64,000 bases of DNA from Hansfordia pulvinata (Eukaryota; Ascomycota; Sordariomycetes; Xylariales): contig BJKQ01000003.1 in assembly GCA_006538405.1 (NCBI GenBank), positions 3,038,001 through 3,102,000 of the forward strand. Direction: 5' to 3'. Position numbers and translations under genes: made by a program. Positions 37,497 to 51,294 of the stretch are shown piece after piece (position 1 is the stretch's first letter; each line of letters opens with the position of its first letter). The notes beneath the pieces are model-generated. The model was given only the letters and a program-made list of their open reading frames with translations, searched no databases and was not told the DNA's origin.

Positions 37497-37528
37497 CGAA
37501 GAAGGGTCGTGTCGAAGAAGGGTCGTGT
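37497..37528. repeat. exact 16-bp tandem duplication
   Basis: CGAAGAAGGGTCGTGT occurs twice head to tail with no mismatch. Confidence 0.95.
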
Positions 37529-39258
37529 CAGCAGTTTCCCGGGAGGGAGGGAGGTTTTCTGTGCAACCGCAGGCGCGCAGAAAAACATGGCATCTTTTCT
37601 CGGCGCTTGTCTCTCTCTCTCTCTTTCCACAGGGGGGGGGGGGGTCTCTGGGTTTGCAAACTTGACCGCCCGCCTGCCTACCTGTCTGTCTACCTGCCTG
37701 GCTGCCTCTTCTCGTGCTTCTCGTGGTATCTGCTTATTAAAGCGCAGGTGTCCGCGGCGAGAGAGAAATCCCCCCCAGACCCCTTCTCGCCAAGGCACGC
37801 GATCGCAGTACGGGCGGCAGATCGGGCTTCCCAATTCACGCGCGCGCGCGCAAGGGTTCTGTACGGTTCCCGTCCCCGTCGCCTTCTTCCCGAGTGGGCT
37901 TGCCACCGCTCGATCCTGACGAGAGAAGTCGAGGTCGCCCTGGCTTGTCGGCCGCTGTGCCCGCGGTGGGGTTTCTTTCTTTCTTTCTTTCTTCTTCTTC
38001 TTCTTCTTCTTCTTCTCACCTCTAGCTTGCTCGTAAGGACAAGCAACTGCATCGTTGGCCGCCGCGGCCCGTGTCATCTCGCAGAGGAGGCGAACTCTTG
38101 CGAGCGAGACGCCGGGTTGGCAAAATAAGGGCTTGCTCGCAGGTAGGTAGCGTTATGTCATCTCTCTTTCTTTTCTTTCCTCCCCTTCTTTCGCCAGTTT
38201 CTTCTGGTTAGGCGTCACGGTGCTCTCCTGGCCGGGCTGCGGGCTTCCACAGACCAGGGAGAAGAAGCCAGCCCCCGTGGCTGCCGCCGATGAGGTTAGG
38301 CTGGCGCAGCTTTCGTTGGCCGCGGTTCTCTCATCACCCACCCGCGGCGAGGCGGCGGAATTTTACCCGGGCCAATGGCGCGCGCGCGCGCCCGTCCCAA
38401 TGCATCGCGCGCCCGTCCCACGCCATGCATGCACGATGTGAAGTTGCGAGTGCGGCACCCGGCATGGCCCACTGCGAGGTGCGCCTCCTGGTGGAGCGGC
38501 CGTTTTCTGACACCTGATTCCGCCTAGAGTGATGAGTTGAGTGACTGACTGACTGACTGGGCTGGGCTGGGCTGTGGGAAGACCAAGACGAAGACGGACC
38601 CGCCGGGAAAACGGCAAGGAGCCCAAGTCGTATCGCACAGAAGAGCAGTGATAATGCTCGGCCTGCCAAGTCAGTGCGAATACTCCGTATGTTAGATGGT
38701 TAACCCTACCTACCTGTTGGCCGCAGAGCAGACGATCAACGCCGTAACTTGGACCCCAGGCCTTTTTAGAGCCCGTCCCGGCGCAGGCTGCTTACGGCCG
38801 AGCTGTTCTTACTGGCGAGATCGCACGCTGCCCCTTTTCTTCCGTCTCCAACCGTGAATGCACAAGTATATTGGCGAGGGCGGCAGCATTCCGAAGGCCG
38901 ACCACCTCAGCTCTGCGCCCCCTCACTCCCCCCTGAGAGACAGACAGACAGAAAGCTGGGAGCTGGAGAGTTGCGATCTGCCAGGATCGAACGGGTAGAG
39001 GTAGGGAAGATCTGGCAACCCGGGAGGGGGGTCGCGGGTGCCGCGCACGTAGCACAGTGAGTGATCGCGGCTGCCAGCAGAAGTTTGATCTCGTGCCCAT
39101 CCCATCATACTCGACTCGGGGCATGTCGGGCTGCTGCACGCACCACAGACCCGTACGACATAGTATAAGCACAGCACAGAACACCGGCAGCGGCAGCGGC
39201 AGCGGGCTCCAAGCCCTCGGACTTGCCATGGATGCCTACAGGGGTAATAAAAGAAGGT

Positions 39259-39261
<3 letters not shown>

Positions 39262-39293
<32 letters not shown>
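39262..39293. repeat. (GA)n microsatellite
   Basis: About 16 GA units, perfect. Confidence 0.9.
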
Positions 39294-39295
<2 letters not shown>

Positions 39296-41820
39296 TGCAG
39301 TGGACAGCGAGGCAAGGCGGCCAATGACAATGTCCCGGAGAGCTTTCCCCCTCGTGCAGGTCACAACGGTGCGGAGCCTCCCGAGCAGAACATAGTGGGT
39401 ACCTCTGAGGTAGCGTCCGGTACGGAGTAGGTGCTGCGTAAGGTAATTATTCTCGTAGCCGGGCGGGCAGCCCAGCCCACATGCCCCCCGGTCTCTTCAT
39501 CTGCAATCACACCTTGCTCCGCACAAGCGTTACACTCACACACTGTCGTCGGGGGCGTCGACATGCATTGGATCGGAGAGTCACGCCACTGCGAGCTCAG
39601 CTCTGTCGATGCGAGATGCCCCGCACACGCACTGAACCCTGCGAGCATTGTCACCGTGCCAGTAGGTACCCCGTAGAGATACTCGTAGGTACCTACTCGA
39701 GCAGTAAGGTCGGGTACGGTGTCGTCGTAAGTGGGTCGAATACATTTAGGTACCTACGGTAGTTAAGTAGGAGTAGGCAATCGCTGTGAGCCGCGAACGT
39801 ACACGCCCGAATACCACTCTCCTCTCCGCACTCCTTGGAATCTGCGGGAATCTGGGTCGGCGGCACGGGTGAGCGCAGGTGCCAGAACCAGCTACGAGAC
39901 AGGGAGGCAAATGCGGTCTGTGCAAGCTGGAGGGCTTTGTGATCGGATAAGTACGAGTACCTAACCCTCGACGCAGTGCTCTACGCGTACTCCATCCACA
40001 TGGATGGCCCCGTCTGGCACGTCCCGACTGTCGCGTCGCGTATCCGTAACCAGACAGTCCCGAGTACCTACGTACCGAGTAAAGCAACCTCCTCGTTCGT
40101 TGCAGGAAGCCAAAAGCCACGACGAGTCGCACGCCACGGCACGCGTGACGAGAGCATCAAATCTGATATCGGAAACGGCCCTGCGTGGTGTGGTTTGTTT
40201 GTTTTTACTTCTTCTTCTTCTTCTTCTGTCTTGTCCTTCTCTTTCTCTCTTATTACTCGCTCGCTTTCCCTCCCTTCTCCTCACCTTGCACCCTATTTTT
40301 AAGCCCCATGCTCCCCGTTAGCCGATGCCGCCGCCACCGACCCCGGCAGGCAGGCAGGCAGGCAGGCAGGACGGAGCTGGGCCAAGCGATGTGATCTATC
40401 ATCTCGAAAGAAATCCTCCCCTTCCCGCCTCTTCCCCTTTGGCCTTTTGATGAAATGGTTCGCTGGACTTTCCTGCCCCCCCCCCCCCTTGTAAGGTACG
40501 AGTAGGTGGCGAGGAAACCAGCCCCCCTCATCATGCTCGTTCGTACAGAGCTACGCACAAAGAATCAGGACCCTCTTTGTTTGGACGCCGACAAGTCCGA
40601 GATTGAAGTCGTCCACTACTAGTACTACGCCAGCAGAGACCTCTGACAAGGGTAGGGGGTAAGGGGGGGCTGCTCTTTCGCCCGTCTCCCTCTCTCTCGT
40701 CCAGGATATCTTGCCAAGCGAGGACGATGAGAACGGCGGTTTCGTGTGGCGCCTGCCAGCCGCCCGACTTGTCCACAACCCTGCCTGGCCCTGCTTCTTG
40801 AGCTCGTAAGCCAGAGAGAGACTAGAGAGAGAGAGGGGGAGCGAGGGAGCGAGGGAGCGAGGTAGGTCAGAAAGGGGACGGGACCGCACGTCAATCTTGC
40901 AGCGTTCATCGACGAAATGGCGCCGGGGCCGCGTGAACGGACCATGGCGGTCCGGCACTTGGTGTCGCAGCAAGACGACACTCGTTGGTTTTTTTTTTTT
41001 TTTTTTTTTTAATCATCTTCTTCTTTCCTTCCCTTCTCTTCTTTTTTTCCCTCAATTGCTAACCCTATCTCTCTCTCTCTTTCTCTCTGGCAATATTTCA
41101 TCAGCCTCAGCTACCGCAGCTCACAACCTAACCGCAACGACGCTTTACCCATTTTCTTTCCCTTGACCTTGCCCCCCTTCCTCCCCTAGTCTCTCACCCC
41201 CGCCACCATGTCAGCTTTCGACCATCATGATTGCATGTCATCTCGGCTGAAAGAGAGATGATCCGATCATCTCATCAAACGTGGCCAGACCCGTGGTGGG
41301 GACGCAAGAGGGGCCGGGGTGGTGTGAGATTCACCTATCAGCCCTTTCCCCGCTGACACACAGACGAGAGAAAAGAAAGACAGACACAGAGAGGGGGAGG
41401 GAAAGACAAAGTGGCAAGGTCAAGGCAGTGTGAATCTGGTTTTCTTCTCTCCTCCCGGATACCCCGGCCCGTCGGCATTGGGGCCCAAAGAAAAGTCGTC
41501 CCAAGTCCACAGGACTTGACACATCGCATCGAGTGCAGAAAGCCCACTGATGAGAGGGGAACTAAAGCGACCAGGGCTGGTTTGGCTTACACCCTCTCCA
41601 TCTCGCTGGCACTCTCTCGCTTGCCGCCCCATACTCGTAGGTGAGAGCCCCCCCCTCCCCCTTCCCCTTACGGATGGATGATCAATGGAGAAAAACTGCA
41701 GATGCGTGATGGAGAGCGATGTCCCCCCCATGATCCATCCCACTCCCCCCCCAGAGAACCCACAAGGGAAATTCCGTTCCGTGAGTAGGCTAAGCAGCTG
41801 GAGAGAAGTAGAGAGAGAGA

Positions 41821-41870
41821 GCGTGTGTAATAAGGGTGAGTGAGAGCGTGTGTAATAAGGGTGAGTGAGA
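41821..41870. repeat. exact 25-bp tandem duplication
   Basis: Two identical 25-nt copies (41821-41845 and 41846-41870), each beginning GCGTGTGTAATAAGGG. Confidence 0.95.
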
Positions 41871-43148
41871 GTGAGGGCATCCAGGGTGCACCAGCACAGG
41901 CGGGGGCGATTACGACTGGTCAGTTTCGAGAAAACAAGTCACCAACAGGCAGTTTTTTTCCCCCAAGTTCTTTTGACTTGCCTCTCGGTTTTTCCGACGC
42001 GAGCAGGGCGCCATTCTTTCGGTGGGAACCCCATCGGAACTTACCACCCGACATCGTCGCACGATCCCCTTCCCTTGCCGCCCGCTTCAACGCCCTTCCC
42101 TCCCCGGGCTCGAGCCCCCCCCCCGTCCTGTTGCCTTCTTTCTACGAGCCGTGGTCACTTCTGGAGGCATATCGAGGAAAGAGAAGCAGAGCAGGGAGCA
42201 CAAGGCAGATGCTCGCAGATCGACGGGGAGAGAGGGGTGGTGGTTGTGGGAGTGGTGGTCAGCGAGGGTGGGAGAATGCACTGCCGTGGCCTTCGAGAGA
42301 CGAGTGGGTTGACGAGTAGCTGCAAGCTGCAGAGAAGGACAGAGAGGAGAGAGAGAGAGAGATCCGTACGAGAGCTGGCTGTGCTGGACAGGGCCGCTGA
42401 AGCGCTCACCTCATCATCCCTCGTCCAGAGGTGGTTTGGATCTCAGGGGGGGGGGGGGGGGGGGGGTTTGCAGTCCAGGTTGCTGTCTGGAGTCGGATCT
42501 AGGGTTGGCAGCAGCAGCAGCAGCAGCAGCAGCTCAATAAGGGTGTGGGGCTCGCAGGTCGGATGAGGTCAGGGTCCCATGCTTTCCTGCATCTTTTCCA
42601 CCTTCCTGCGGCCCCAAATGGGAACGGCCGGCTGCCTGCCTCGGGGCTCAGGTGACCCTGGCGACGGTTGTCTGCGCGCGAGTGGACGTACGCCTCGCAG
42701 TTGTTGTGGCTACTGCTGCTACTGCTGCGGTAGCTGTGAGTGAGCAGCCTCTCATCGGCCTTCCTGCGTCTCCCCCCCTTGGACCGGCCGCGTTTGGTCC
42801 TCGTCCTCGTCCTGGGAGGAGAGGGGTGCCGCGAGTTGAGCCGACCCATCGGGACTCCCAGACGCCGTTGACTATGATGATGGGCGGTGATGGTGATGAT
42901 GATGATGATGATGTGTACCACTGTTGATCTCACATGATGACGGCTCCCAGGATGGAAAAGAAAAAAAAAAAGAAAAGGAGCATGGGAGGGAAGGCCCCCG
43001 AGCCGACGCAGTGAGCGCGCCAAAATATGCAGACGTGTCTGGCAAGGCCTGACGAGTGAGAGAGCAGCAAGGCCTGGCAGGGTCAGCCAGTCAGTCAGGG
43101 GGGTAAGGGGCCCGTCGGGTCCAAAACAGGCGACCAGGCATGCCTCCG

Positions 43149-43150
<2 letters not shown>

Positions 43151-43206
<56 letters not shown>
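43151..43206. repeat. (CA)28 microsatellite
   Basis: Fifty-six perfect nucleotides of CA, the longest dinucleotide array in the window. Confidence 0.95.
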
Positions 43207-43209
<3 letters not shown>

Positions 43210-46200
43210 TTGTCCTTTCGAGCGGCGCCGCTGAAGCAGCAAGCATGTGTCGAATCTGACCAGTCAGTCAGTCACGAGACCCCGTGTGGGCGACTCGTGG
43301 TCCACCGCGTACGGGCAGGGCTCTCTCTCTCTCTCTCTCTCTCACTCTCTCTCCTTGTGTCTCTGTCCGTTTCTCTCGCCCATCAGTCTTTGTGCGATTG
43401 CGGGCTTTTCCTCCCTGACACCCCAAGTCCTCTCTTCAGAAGCCATAAAGGTGCAAACCCGAGGAGGACAGGGGAGTCGGGTACAAAGCCCGAACAGAGA
43501 GAGAGAGAGAGACAGAAAGAAGAAGGAAAAGAAAGCAAAACTATGGATGCATTGCCGCTCTCTCTTCTTGCGCAAAGATCCGTTATCACGACCACCACTG
43601 TGACGCCATGGCTTGACCAATGGCGGTCCAGTCTGACGTCTGTTTGCGTGTGAAAGTCAGATGGCAATGCGACCTGCACGCTGCCAGTATCCGTTCCCAG
43701 GTAGGTTACTCGTACGCGCCTGGATCGCTGCGATCTGTCTGCACCCCCGACTTGCAGCTTACCCATGCCGGCCTCGAACGTCGTGTTGCAGTGGCGGCCC
43801 GGCCACTCGACCTAGCAGGGGTTGGTTGTTGCCAACTTGCAGTCGGAGGCTTTCACCATCACGACTTGGCCCCCTCCCCTCTCCTCCATTTCTGAGGCGG
43901 AAACCCCCCACAGAAACCGAGGAAATCACCCAATAGATACCTCGGTCAATTCTCTACAGTCCAGTCGTCAGTCAACGCGATTTGGCGGACCGTACGAGTA
44001 TTGAGTATTCGCCTCGCTCTCGTACATACTGACTGACGTAAAGAGGAGGAGGAAGAGAAGAGAGAGAATGCCGAGATCAGCAGCGGAAGGGGGGGCATGG
44101 GGAAGAAGGAGGAATCTGCTGCTCACGTCATGAATCGGGGGTTGGCGCATGAAAATTAGGAGCCTGGTCCTTGTCCGCCAGATCGGAGAAGGGTCGGGTT
44201 GTATCATCAATCGATTCATCTGCTTTGCCATGCATCGAATCTGAAGATAGATGGCCCCGAGTACGGATACTCGCAGCTGCCTGCCTTACCTACCTTGCGG
44301 TACCTACCTACCTACATAACGTACTCCGTAATCCGTAGTTTCTAAAGTGGGGGTGTCACGAGAAGACCGGGGTTGTTCCCGATCGGGGCCTCCACCGGTG
44401 CGGGCACGCACGCCCGTGTTGCACCGACCCTTCCCGGGCACCAATCTCCTCCATTGGACAAGTTGGGTAGTGTCACTGGTATGTCTCCGGCGTTGCTCAA
44501 GACGTCGCTTGTCACGCCTGACATTTGACAGCAGAGAAAGGGCGAGAATAAGAGAGAGAGAGAGACACACACACACAAGAAATAGGAAAAGAAAAGAAAA
44601 AAGAAAAAAAAAAGATAAAAAAGGGGGGGGGGGGGGAGGAGAGAATCGCCCATACCAGCACAACCAGGGGCAAGCCGAGGGGCGCTGTTCATCACACACG
44701 CCCTCGCTCGCCTGTGTGCAACGCCGTGCCCGTTTCATACCTCAAGTAGGTACTCAAGGCAACTAGCACGATTCGAATCCGAACCCCGGTGAGTCAACTC
44801 AGCCAGGCCACCAGTCGCCCGGGGTAACTCGTATGGATCGGATGCGACCCAAGAAAGACAGACAGACGCGCACACGGACACACCCTACCCTCGGCGCCAA
44901 ACCGAAGAGGTTGAGGGGCGCGGGACGCGAGACGAGAGGCGTGAAGCGCCCGAGGAAGGGGGTGACAGTGATATTCGTAGTGACCCGACGGCCGACGCTG
45001 TATTCGCACGACGACTGCTGTGCCGGGAAAGACTTTCCCGCTCGCAGCAGCAGAGAGCAGCAGCAGCAGCACGAGGTTGGGGCCCTGTCGTCGTCGCATC
45101 GGCCACATGTCGGTGGTCAGGAATGATTATGTGGCTTATTATCCCGAACGACCCAAGACATCAGCACCACGGGGCTTCTGCCCGATCCAGCCTCCAGGGG
45201 GGCCCCTCTACCGTTGCGCCCTCCTCCGTCTTTTGTCTCGTCTTGTTCCCCCCTTCCAGCCCCGGCGACGGATCAAACGACATGGTCTTCCTTCTTCCCG
45301 ACAAAGGAAAGTGGGGAGAGGGGGAGGGGGAGGGCAGGCGGAGAACGCCCGCCAACCACAAGGCGACGGCTTGCCTGCCGGCGTCACCGTTGCGTCTTTA
45401 CTTTACTTGGCTTGGCCCTGCTTTGCCTTGCCTTACGAATACCTTACCTTGCCTTGCTTTATTACTCTACTCGGCTTGACCCCCGGACCTCTGAAGCACA
45501 GAGTTCGCTCGCGTACTTGGATGTGCTTTCTTCTTCTTGCTCGATCTCTTCGACGCAGAGCCAGATCCCGGCCCCCACTCGCTCGCTCCTCTATTCGCTC
45601 GTGGAGGGGAACAGGCGGCGCAGTGACTGGTATCAAATCATTCGTGACCTGTACTCGTAGCACCAGCGCGCTGTGTTTCTACGAGTATCTCTCTTTCTCT
45701 CCGTCTCTTACATACACCCCCCCCCCCCTCTTGTCCGCCCGCCCTCTATCTTTCTTTCTTTCTTCTTTCTTGCTTGCCTGCCTCATTCGACACGTGTGAC
45801 TAGTCGCTCATTGTCACCCGAAGCCAAAGACACGGAAAGGTAAAAAACACGCAGAGGACCACGCCCCTCCCCCCTGCTACCTCTGCTGTTGCGGCTGAGC
45901 GCATCGTGGCCGTGGGATTTTATAGGCGAGCAAATCAAGAGTGATGTGTGTGTGTGTGTGTGTACGAGTAGGGGGGTGGCTCAGCTTATTAGCCCACCTT
46001 GTCTCTTCTTTCTTACCTTGATATTCTTTGGCTGCTACGACCCCTCGGCGCAGTCATGCAAGTCACTTGGCCGTGGGCGTGCCACGTGCGCCAATACCGA
46101 TACTCGTACTCTGGCCAGCCCGGTGAGACGTTGCTCGTCGACAGAACGCTGCTGCGGGAAGGTTTTGGCGCGCGTTGAAAAACGAAATACAAAAAAAAGC

Positions 46201-49200
46201 AATAAAGACGGTAGGCGAAAGACGGTAGGCGAGGAAAGAGGGAAGGGGGGTTAAAATAGAAAGAGAAAAAAAACATCCGGCAGCCCACATCAGCACGAGG
46301 AACTTCCCCATCAGCCGTTAGATCTCGCGTGCGGCATCCCGCATGGTCGCCCCCGTGTGTCCCGATCTTGCCCGCCGCGCCGCACCACGCCGTGTGGCCG
46401 GCCGGCCGTTGGGAGGAGGAGAGGAGCATCATGCACATGATAGGGTGGAATGCAAGGGACCGGATCTCGACCATCGCCCGGGCCTTACGGAGTCGTCGTA
46501 CTACACGCCCCTTCTTTCTCCTTGTGCATTTCCAAGCTGGCCAGTGGCAGCTTGCTTGCTTGCTTTTTGGGACACTGGGGTCGGCAGGGGGAGGGGGGGG
46601 GAAAATGGAGCCCGAGATCTGGGCTTCTGCGCGGGACCTACCGTCCCTCTCTCTCCTCTGTGAGGAGTGCCCGTACCCCCGTTACCCGCCCCTACCCGTC
46701 CCGTCCCGTCCCGTGCCTCTCCTCTTCTCTCCTCTCCTCTCCTCCCCTCCTCCGATCCGAGCGTGTTAAATCCACGGGTGTTCGAGAGCGCCTGAGTGGG
46801 GGGGCGCTCAGCCTTGGACGCGCCCACCGAATCCCGAGCCGGGGTCTTCCCTGCTCCGGCCCCTCTTCCTCACTGCAACAGGGGACTGGCTGCCGACTGG
46901 CTGGCGATAGCCGAGGGGAGGAGACAGAGGCTCGGGAGATGGAAAAAAAAAGAAAGCAAGAAAAGTGCAGACACCAAAAGCAAGCACCACAGAGGAGGAG
47001 TACAAGTAGACACAGCAACCTTGTTACTCGCATATCCCCCTTTCCCTTTGTTGGCGGCGGAGAGTCCTCCGCCGGTGGAGATTGCTTTGCCCTGTCGTTC
47101 TTTTTGCTCTTTTTTTTTTTCAACGACATGCCTTCCTCCTCCCACCCCCTCTCTTTGGTAGGTACTCTACGATGCTTATCCCTGTTTACTCGCACACCAG
47201 AGAAGGCATGTCTTTGAGGGGAAATGGAGGAGAAAGGGGGGGTCACAAGGAACAAACAAGAGTGTGGGAGGAGGAGGGCAAAAGAAGCCGCTGCCTCGTT
47301 TGCCTGCTTGTCTGTTTGCCTGCCTACCTACCTGTTTGCTTGCTTTACCGCCAGCGCAACGTTCAATAAGGCGAGGGGTGCGAGACAATGGAGACCGAGG
47401 TCGGGCGACTGGCCCGGCCGGACACGCCCCCCGGGGTGCGGTTGGTGGTGGTGGTGGTGCCTCTCTCCGCCCACTTTCGGGGACGGGAGGTCGCTCGAAA
47501 GCCAGTGACGTAGGGGGCTGCGGCGGAGGGGCTGCAACGGGAGCGCAGAGAGCCCCTGCCATGCCATACGAGTAACAATACCCGTTGGATGGGATGGCTG
47601 AGCCACCCGAGGTGACGGTCAGATACCGGATGCTGATGCTCGTGATGCTCGTGATACACACCGGCAGTGGGGAGAGGAAGGGGCGTGGGTAAGTGGTATT
47701 CGTCAGGAAAAGCAATAATGTGACCCTCCCGAAGGTGCGGAAATCAACGGCTCGAGCAGACTCGCAGGCCCAGGCCCAGACCCAGACCCAGGCCTCCGGC
47801 GGCAACGAACGGGAAGCGGCCGCTGCTCTGCTGCCATTGGGGGCCCGGTCGAACGGGACAGGCTGAATCGCATCGTATTGCATCGCCTCGCCTCGCATCG
47901 CACCGCATCACGACTTGTGCATTGCAGGTGAGAGAGAGAGGTTGACTCAGATGTTGCATTGGCGGGTAGGGAAGCCAGTCAAGTCACATGTAGGTTAGGT
48001 AGGTCAGGTTAAGTAAGTGTCCCTTTGCGGAATGTACTCGTACTGCCCATGCAGACAGAACTTGAGGTGGTATTTCTCAAGGAGAGACACAAGCCGTTGT
48101 TGATCATCTCTACTGTTCCAGGTGGCGCCTCGGATTCTAGACTCAGATGGAGCGCGGCCACTCGAGGGCGGCCTGCCTGCCTGCCTTCCTGGGATGACTG
48201 CCTGCTTGAGTCTACTGCGAGGCTCTTCCCGTCTGCCCATCATGACCATATCCATCGTCAAAGCCTCAAGTCTCTGGTTCGTCGCGTCAGACTGCAGCAC
48301 GGCTGAAGAGGGGGCCTCTCGTCGCTTACGACCCACGAGTATCGAACGGACTGCCTCTGACTTGATGCACGACAGACAGTCCAACATCCTACGACTTGCC
48401 TACATGCACGCCTCCCACCCCCCCCCCCTCGAGAAAAGCGTCTGCCATAATCCGGGCGCTGGTGACTCTCAGTGTGGCTGACGGGTTCCATGCAAGCCGT
48501 CCTGGCAGCCTACCAGCGACTCACGCAACTGCGGTGTGGGCGTTGAGCGCCCACGCGGCTTTGCACGCGTCGGACAGACCCGCCACGCCGTTGGTCGCCC
48601 CCGCTGCCAGACAACGAAAATGTGTGTGCAGGCAAAAACAGGTTACGGATGAGGTATAGAGAATAGAGAAGCAGAAACGCAGCAAGTCGTGGCAGAAACG
48701 CTCTTGGAGGAGCGCGCCAGCTGAACATCCGCAACCAAGCGTGGGAGGCGCGCTTCCCAGAACACCGCCGGCGCGGTGTCTACGACATACTCATCTCCGG
48801 GGTATACGACAGGCGGGATAAAATCACGCAGAGGCCTTCGCGGGGCCGATAAACCGGTGCCAAAAGTCGGACAAATAGGCTCGGACAGTTTACACCTTCT
48901 CTTCTCTCTGGGCGGGTAGCCTCGTCTCTGGGGACCGCCTCCCTTCGTCACAACCCGCCCGGGATAAGAGATGGCAGGAAGAAAGTAGAAACTGAGGAGG
49001 AGTCACCCATATCAGCCGGAAAACCAAACTGCGACCACGACAGCCCGGCCACCGGCAAGCCCGACCCCCCCCCCCCCCCCCCCGAAAACGGAGCGGATGG
49101 CACGGTTGGGCTCACGGCGGAACTTTGTGTCGGGTGGGGGACGGGGGCCGGAACTCGGGCCCAGGACCAACAACTCCGGGCTCGCAAAGGACCAAGATCG

Positions 49201-50487
49201 CTCGCCGGGCCCCGCGCCTTGATGGACACACTTTGTAAGGTTTTAAGTAGGGGCCGGCGCCATCTGCCTAACCCTTTAGCCTCACACCCAAAAGAGAAAG
49301 GGGGGGGGGGGGGGCAAGGCGACACCAAAAAGAATAGAAGAGAACAAGATGAGACAGAAAAGAAGAAGGAGTCAGGAAACAAACAAGGATCGCGCTACCA
49401 TCAGGCACCCGTCAGATCCGGGCAGCTGAGCGACCCGGCAGTGTGGTTCTGAAGGCTGCGGCTGCGGCTGCGGCTGCGGTGTGGGGTTTGGAAGCGGGCG
49501 AGATGGTGGCGAAAGAGAGAAAGAATTTAAAAAAAAGCACACAGAACTCCCGAGGCGGCTCCTGTCGAACAAACGTCAAAGTCGGTGTGTTTCCCGGGAG
49601 AAATCGCCACATCGCCGTCGCAACGGTTCCGGCCGTCATCGCGGAGACGCCATCCAGTTGGTTGGTTGGTTGGGGGGGGCCTGTTGGTTCCTTCAGCGCC
49701 GCCGCATTTCTAATTCTGACCTGGTCCCAGGATTTCTTTTGGGGTTGTTGTTTTCTTTGCGCCGGCGAGGCGATAGACCAAGGGCCCAGGCCCAGGCGGC
49801 GTGTACGAAAGACAGACGGGCTACTGCGAGCACGCCACATAGCGACCTTGACTAACAGACCAAGCGTGTGAGCGAGACGCAAGCCCAGATCTTACGGCGA
49901 TGGGCAAGGCGGGAGTCCAATTTTGTCTCTCCTGCCTTGCCACCCGTCGCGATCGCCCGCTCCCTGCCCGGATCCGTGTCAACTCTACGTCAGGGTCGAG
50001 GTTGGGAAGGGGTGGGGGGGGGGAGGGGGGGGGGGGGGGTGAGAAAGCGTGGATGAAGACTGCCACCAAGTCCTAAGCCCCGAAAGTTCCAAGTCCAGTC
50101 AGTGGCGGCGAAAGAAGCGCAAGATAAGGGGGGGTAATACTGGACAGACCAGGCAAAGCTAACGAAGAGAGGATTTCGCGGGCGGCTTTGGGGCTCGAAG
50201 GAATCCTCTACTCGTATGCCAACCACCCCCCCTCCATCCCCAATCCCCCAGACAAGTCTCTGATGACATCCATGTGCGAGAGCGGCAAGTCGTCCGGGTT
50301 GTCGAGGGGATCTTGTGCACCTGGGATTAGCGCGGGTACGGCGAGATGACGAAGCCGCCAACGCCCCTATCTCGTGTCGCCTCGCCTCGCCTCGCCGCCT
50401 GCACCCTCGACAACTACAGAAGAGCCACCCACGTATGATTGGCGGCATCGAGTGGTTGGCGTGGTTGGCGTGTTTTGGCGTGTTTTG

Positions 50488-50490
<3 letters not shown>

Positions 50491-50532
<42 letters not shown>
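50491..50532. repeat. (TG)21 microsatellite
   Basis: Forty-two perfect nucleotides of TG. Confidence 0.95.
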
Positions 50533-50533
<1 letters not shown>

Positions 50534-51241
50534 CGGTTGTGAGTGTCGGTTGTGTCGGGTCCCGCGTACCGTCCTGCTGGGAATCGATCGTCGTCAGCCT
50601 TGTGGTGCGTATCCACATTCTCTCCGTCTCCATCGTCGTCTCTCTCTCTCTCTCTCTCTCTTCCTCCGTTTTCCACTCCCCGGTTCGCCTCTCTGCCAAG
50701 CGTGTCAGGGTCTTCGCCTCTTGCCTCCCCACCGCCCCAAAAGAAGAGAAGGATAAAGAGATGAGCAGAGGGCTCGCTCTATTTGTAAAAATATCGCCAG
50801 ACGAAAGAGCCAAACCGCTTTGCATACTGGCACGGCGTGGATCGGGGCTCGATATTCGCCCTCCCCGTCTTGCCGTAAAGTGTGCACGCCACGAGTGCCG
50901 AAGATAAGAGCAAAGATGAACAGTGCCCGGCGCCGCCCCGCCGACCCGCAAGACACACGGCGCATACGACTGTGGGAAGTCCCCTAGAGACAGCACTCGC
51001 AGTGGCAGTAGACTCTCGTGACTCGGTACCTGCGGATCACCAATTGCCCGCCACACAAGGGTAGGTAGCGTCACAGCAGCCGATCGTCGCGGGGTGTGTA
51101 GGGGGCCCCCCATGGCCCTTGGTGAGCGCCGCCGTGGTCATGGCAAGCGAGAAATCGTAGTCGGGAGTCTCAGAAACGGACTGCCGGCCGGCAGAAACAG
51201 GCGGGGATAGTGGTGGGCGAAGTGAGAGGATGACCCTTGAT

Positions 51242-51294
51242 CGACGACGACGACGACGACGACGATGACGACGACGACGACGACGACGACGACG
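51242..51294. repeat. (GAC)n microsatellite
   Basis: About 17 GAC/CGA units with one GAT variant. Confidence 0.9.

Larger units (their letters stand above)
33600..40000. other. gene-free region, second part
   Basis: Includes a CT array (33758-33799), a CTG/TGC array near 34240-34266, a 27-nt C run (35507-35533), a GA array (39262-39293), an exact 16-bp tandem duplication (37497-37528) and a TTC array near 37980-38016. A 351-codon open frame at 37073-38128 (+) looks non-coding. Confidence 0.5.
40000..46000. other. gene-free region, third part
   Basis: Includes a T run (40989-41010, 22 nt), an exact 25-bp tandem duplication (41821-41870), a G run (42446-42466, 21 nt), a (CA)28 array (43151-43206) and a G run near 44624-44637. 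No recognisable gene or RNA. Confidence 0.5.

Noticed and set aside
37073..38128. 351-codon plus-strand open frame in the gene-free region
   Set aside because: Composition follows the underlying C/T-rich and microsatellite DNA, with runs of L and S; no domain, and overlapping long frames occur on the other strand.
44762..44828. tRNA-like segment with A-box (TGGCTGAGTTGA) and B-box-like (GATTCGAATC) sequences and matching ends
   Set aside because: The boxes are too close together and no T-stem can be formed around the TTCGAAT loop, so it does not fold as a tRNA.
45000..45800. Long plus-strand frame near 45020-45799 as a gene
   Set aside because: Leu/Ser/Pro runs follow CTTGC and TTTC repeats; no start context, intron signals or domain.
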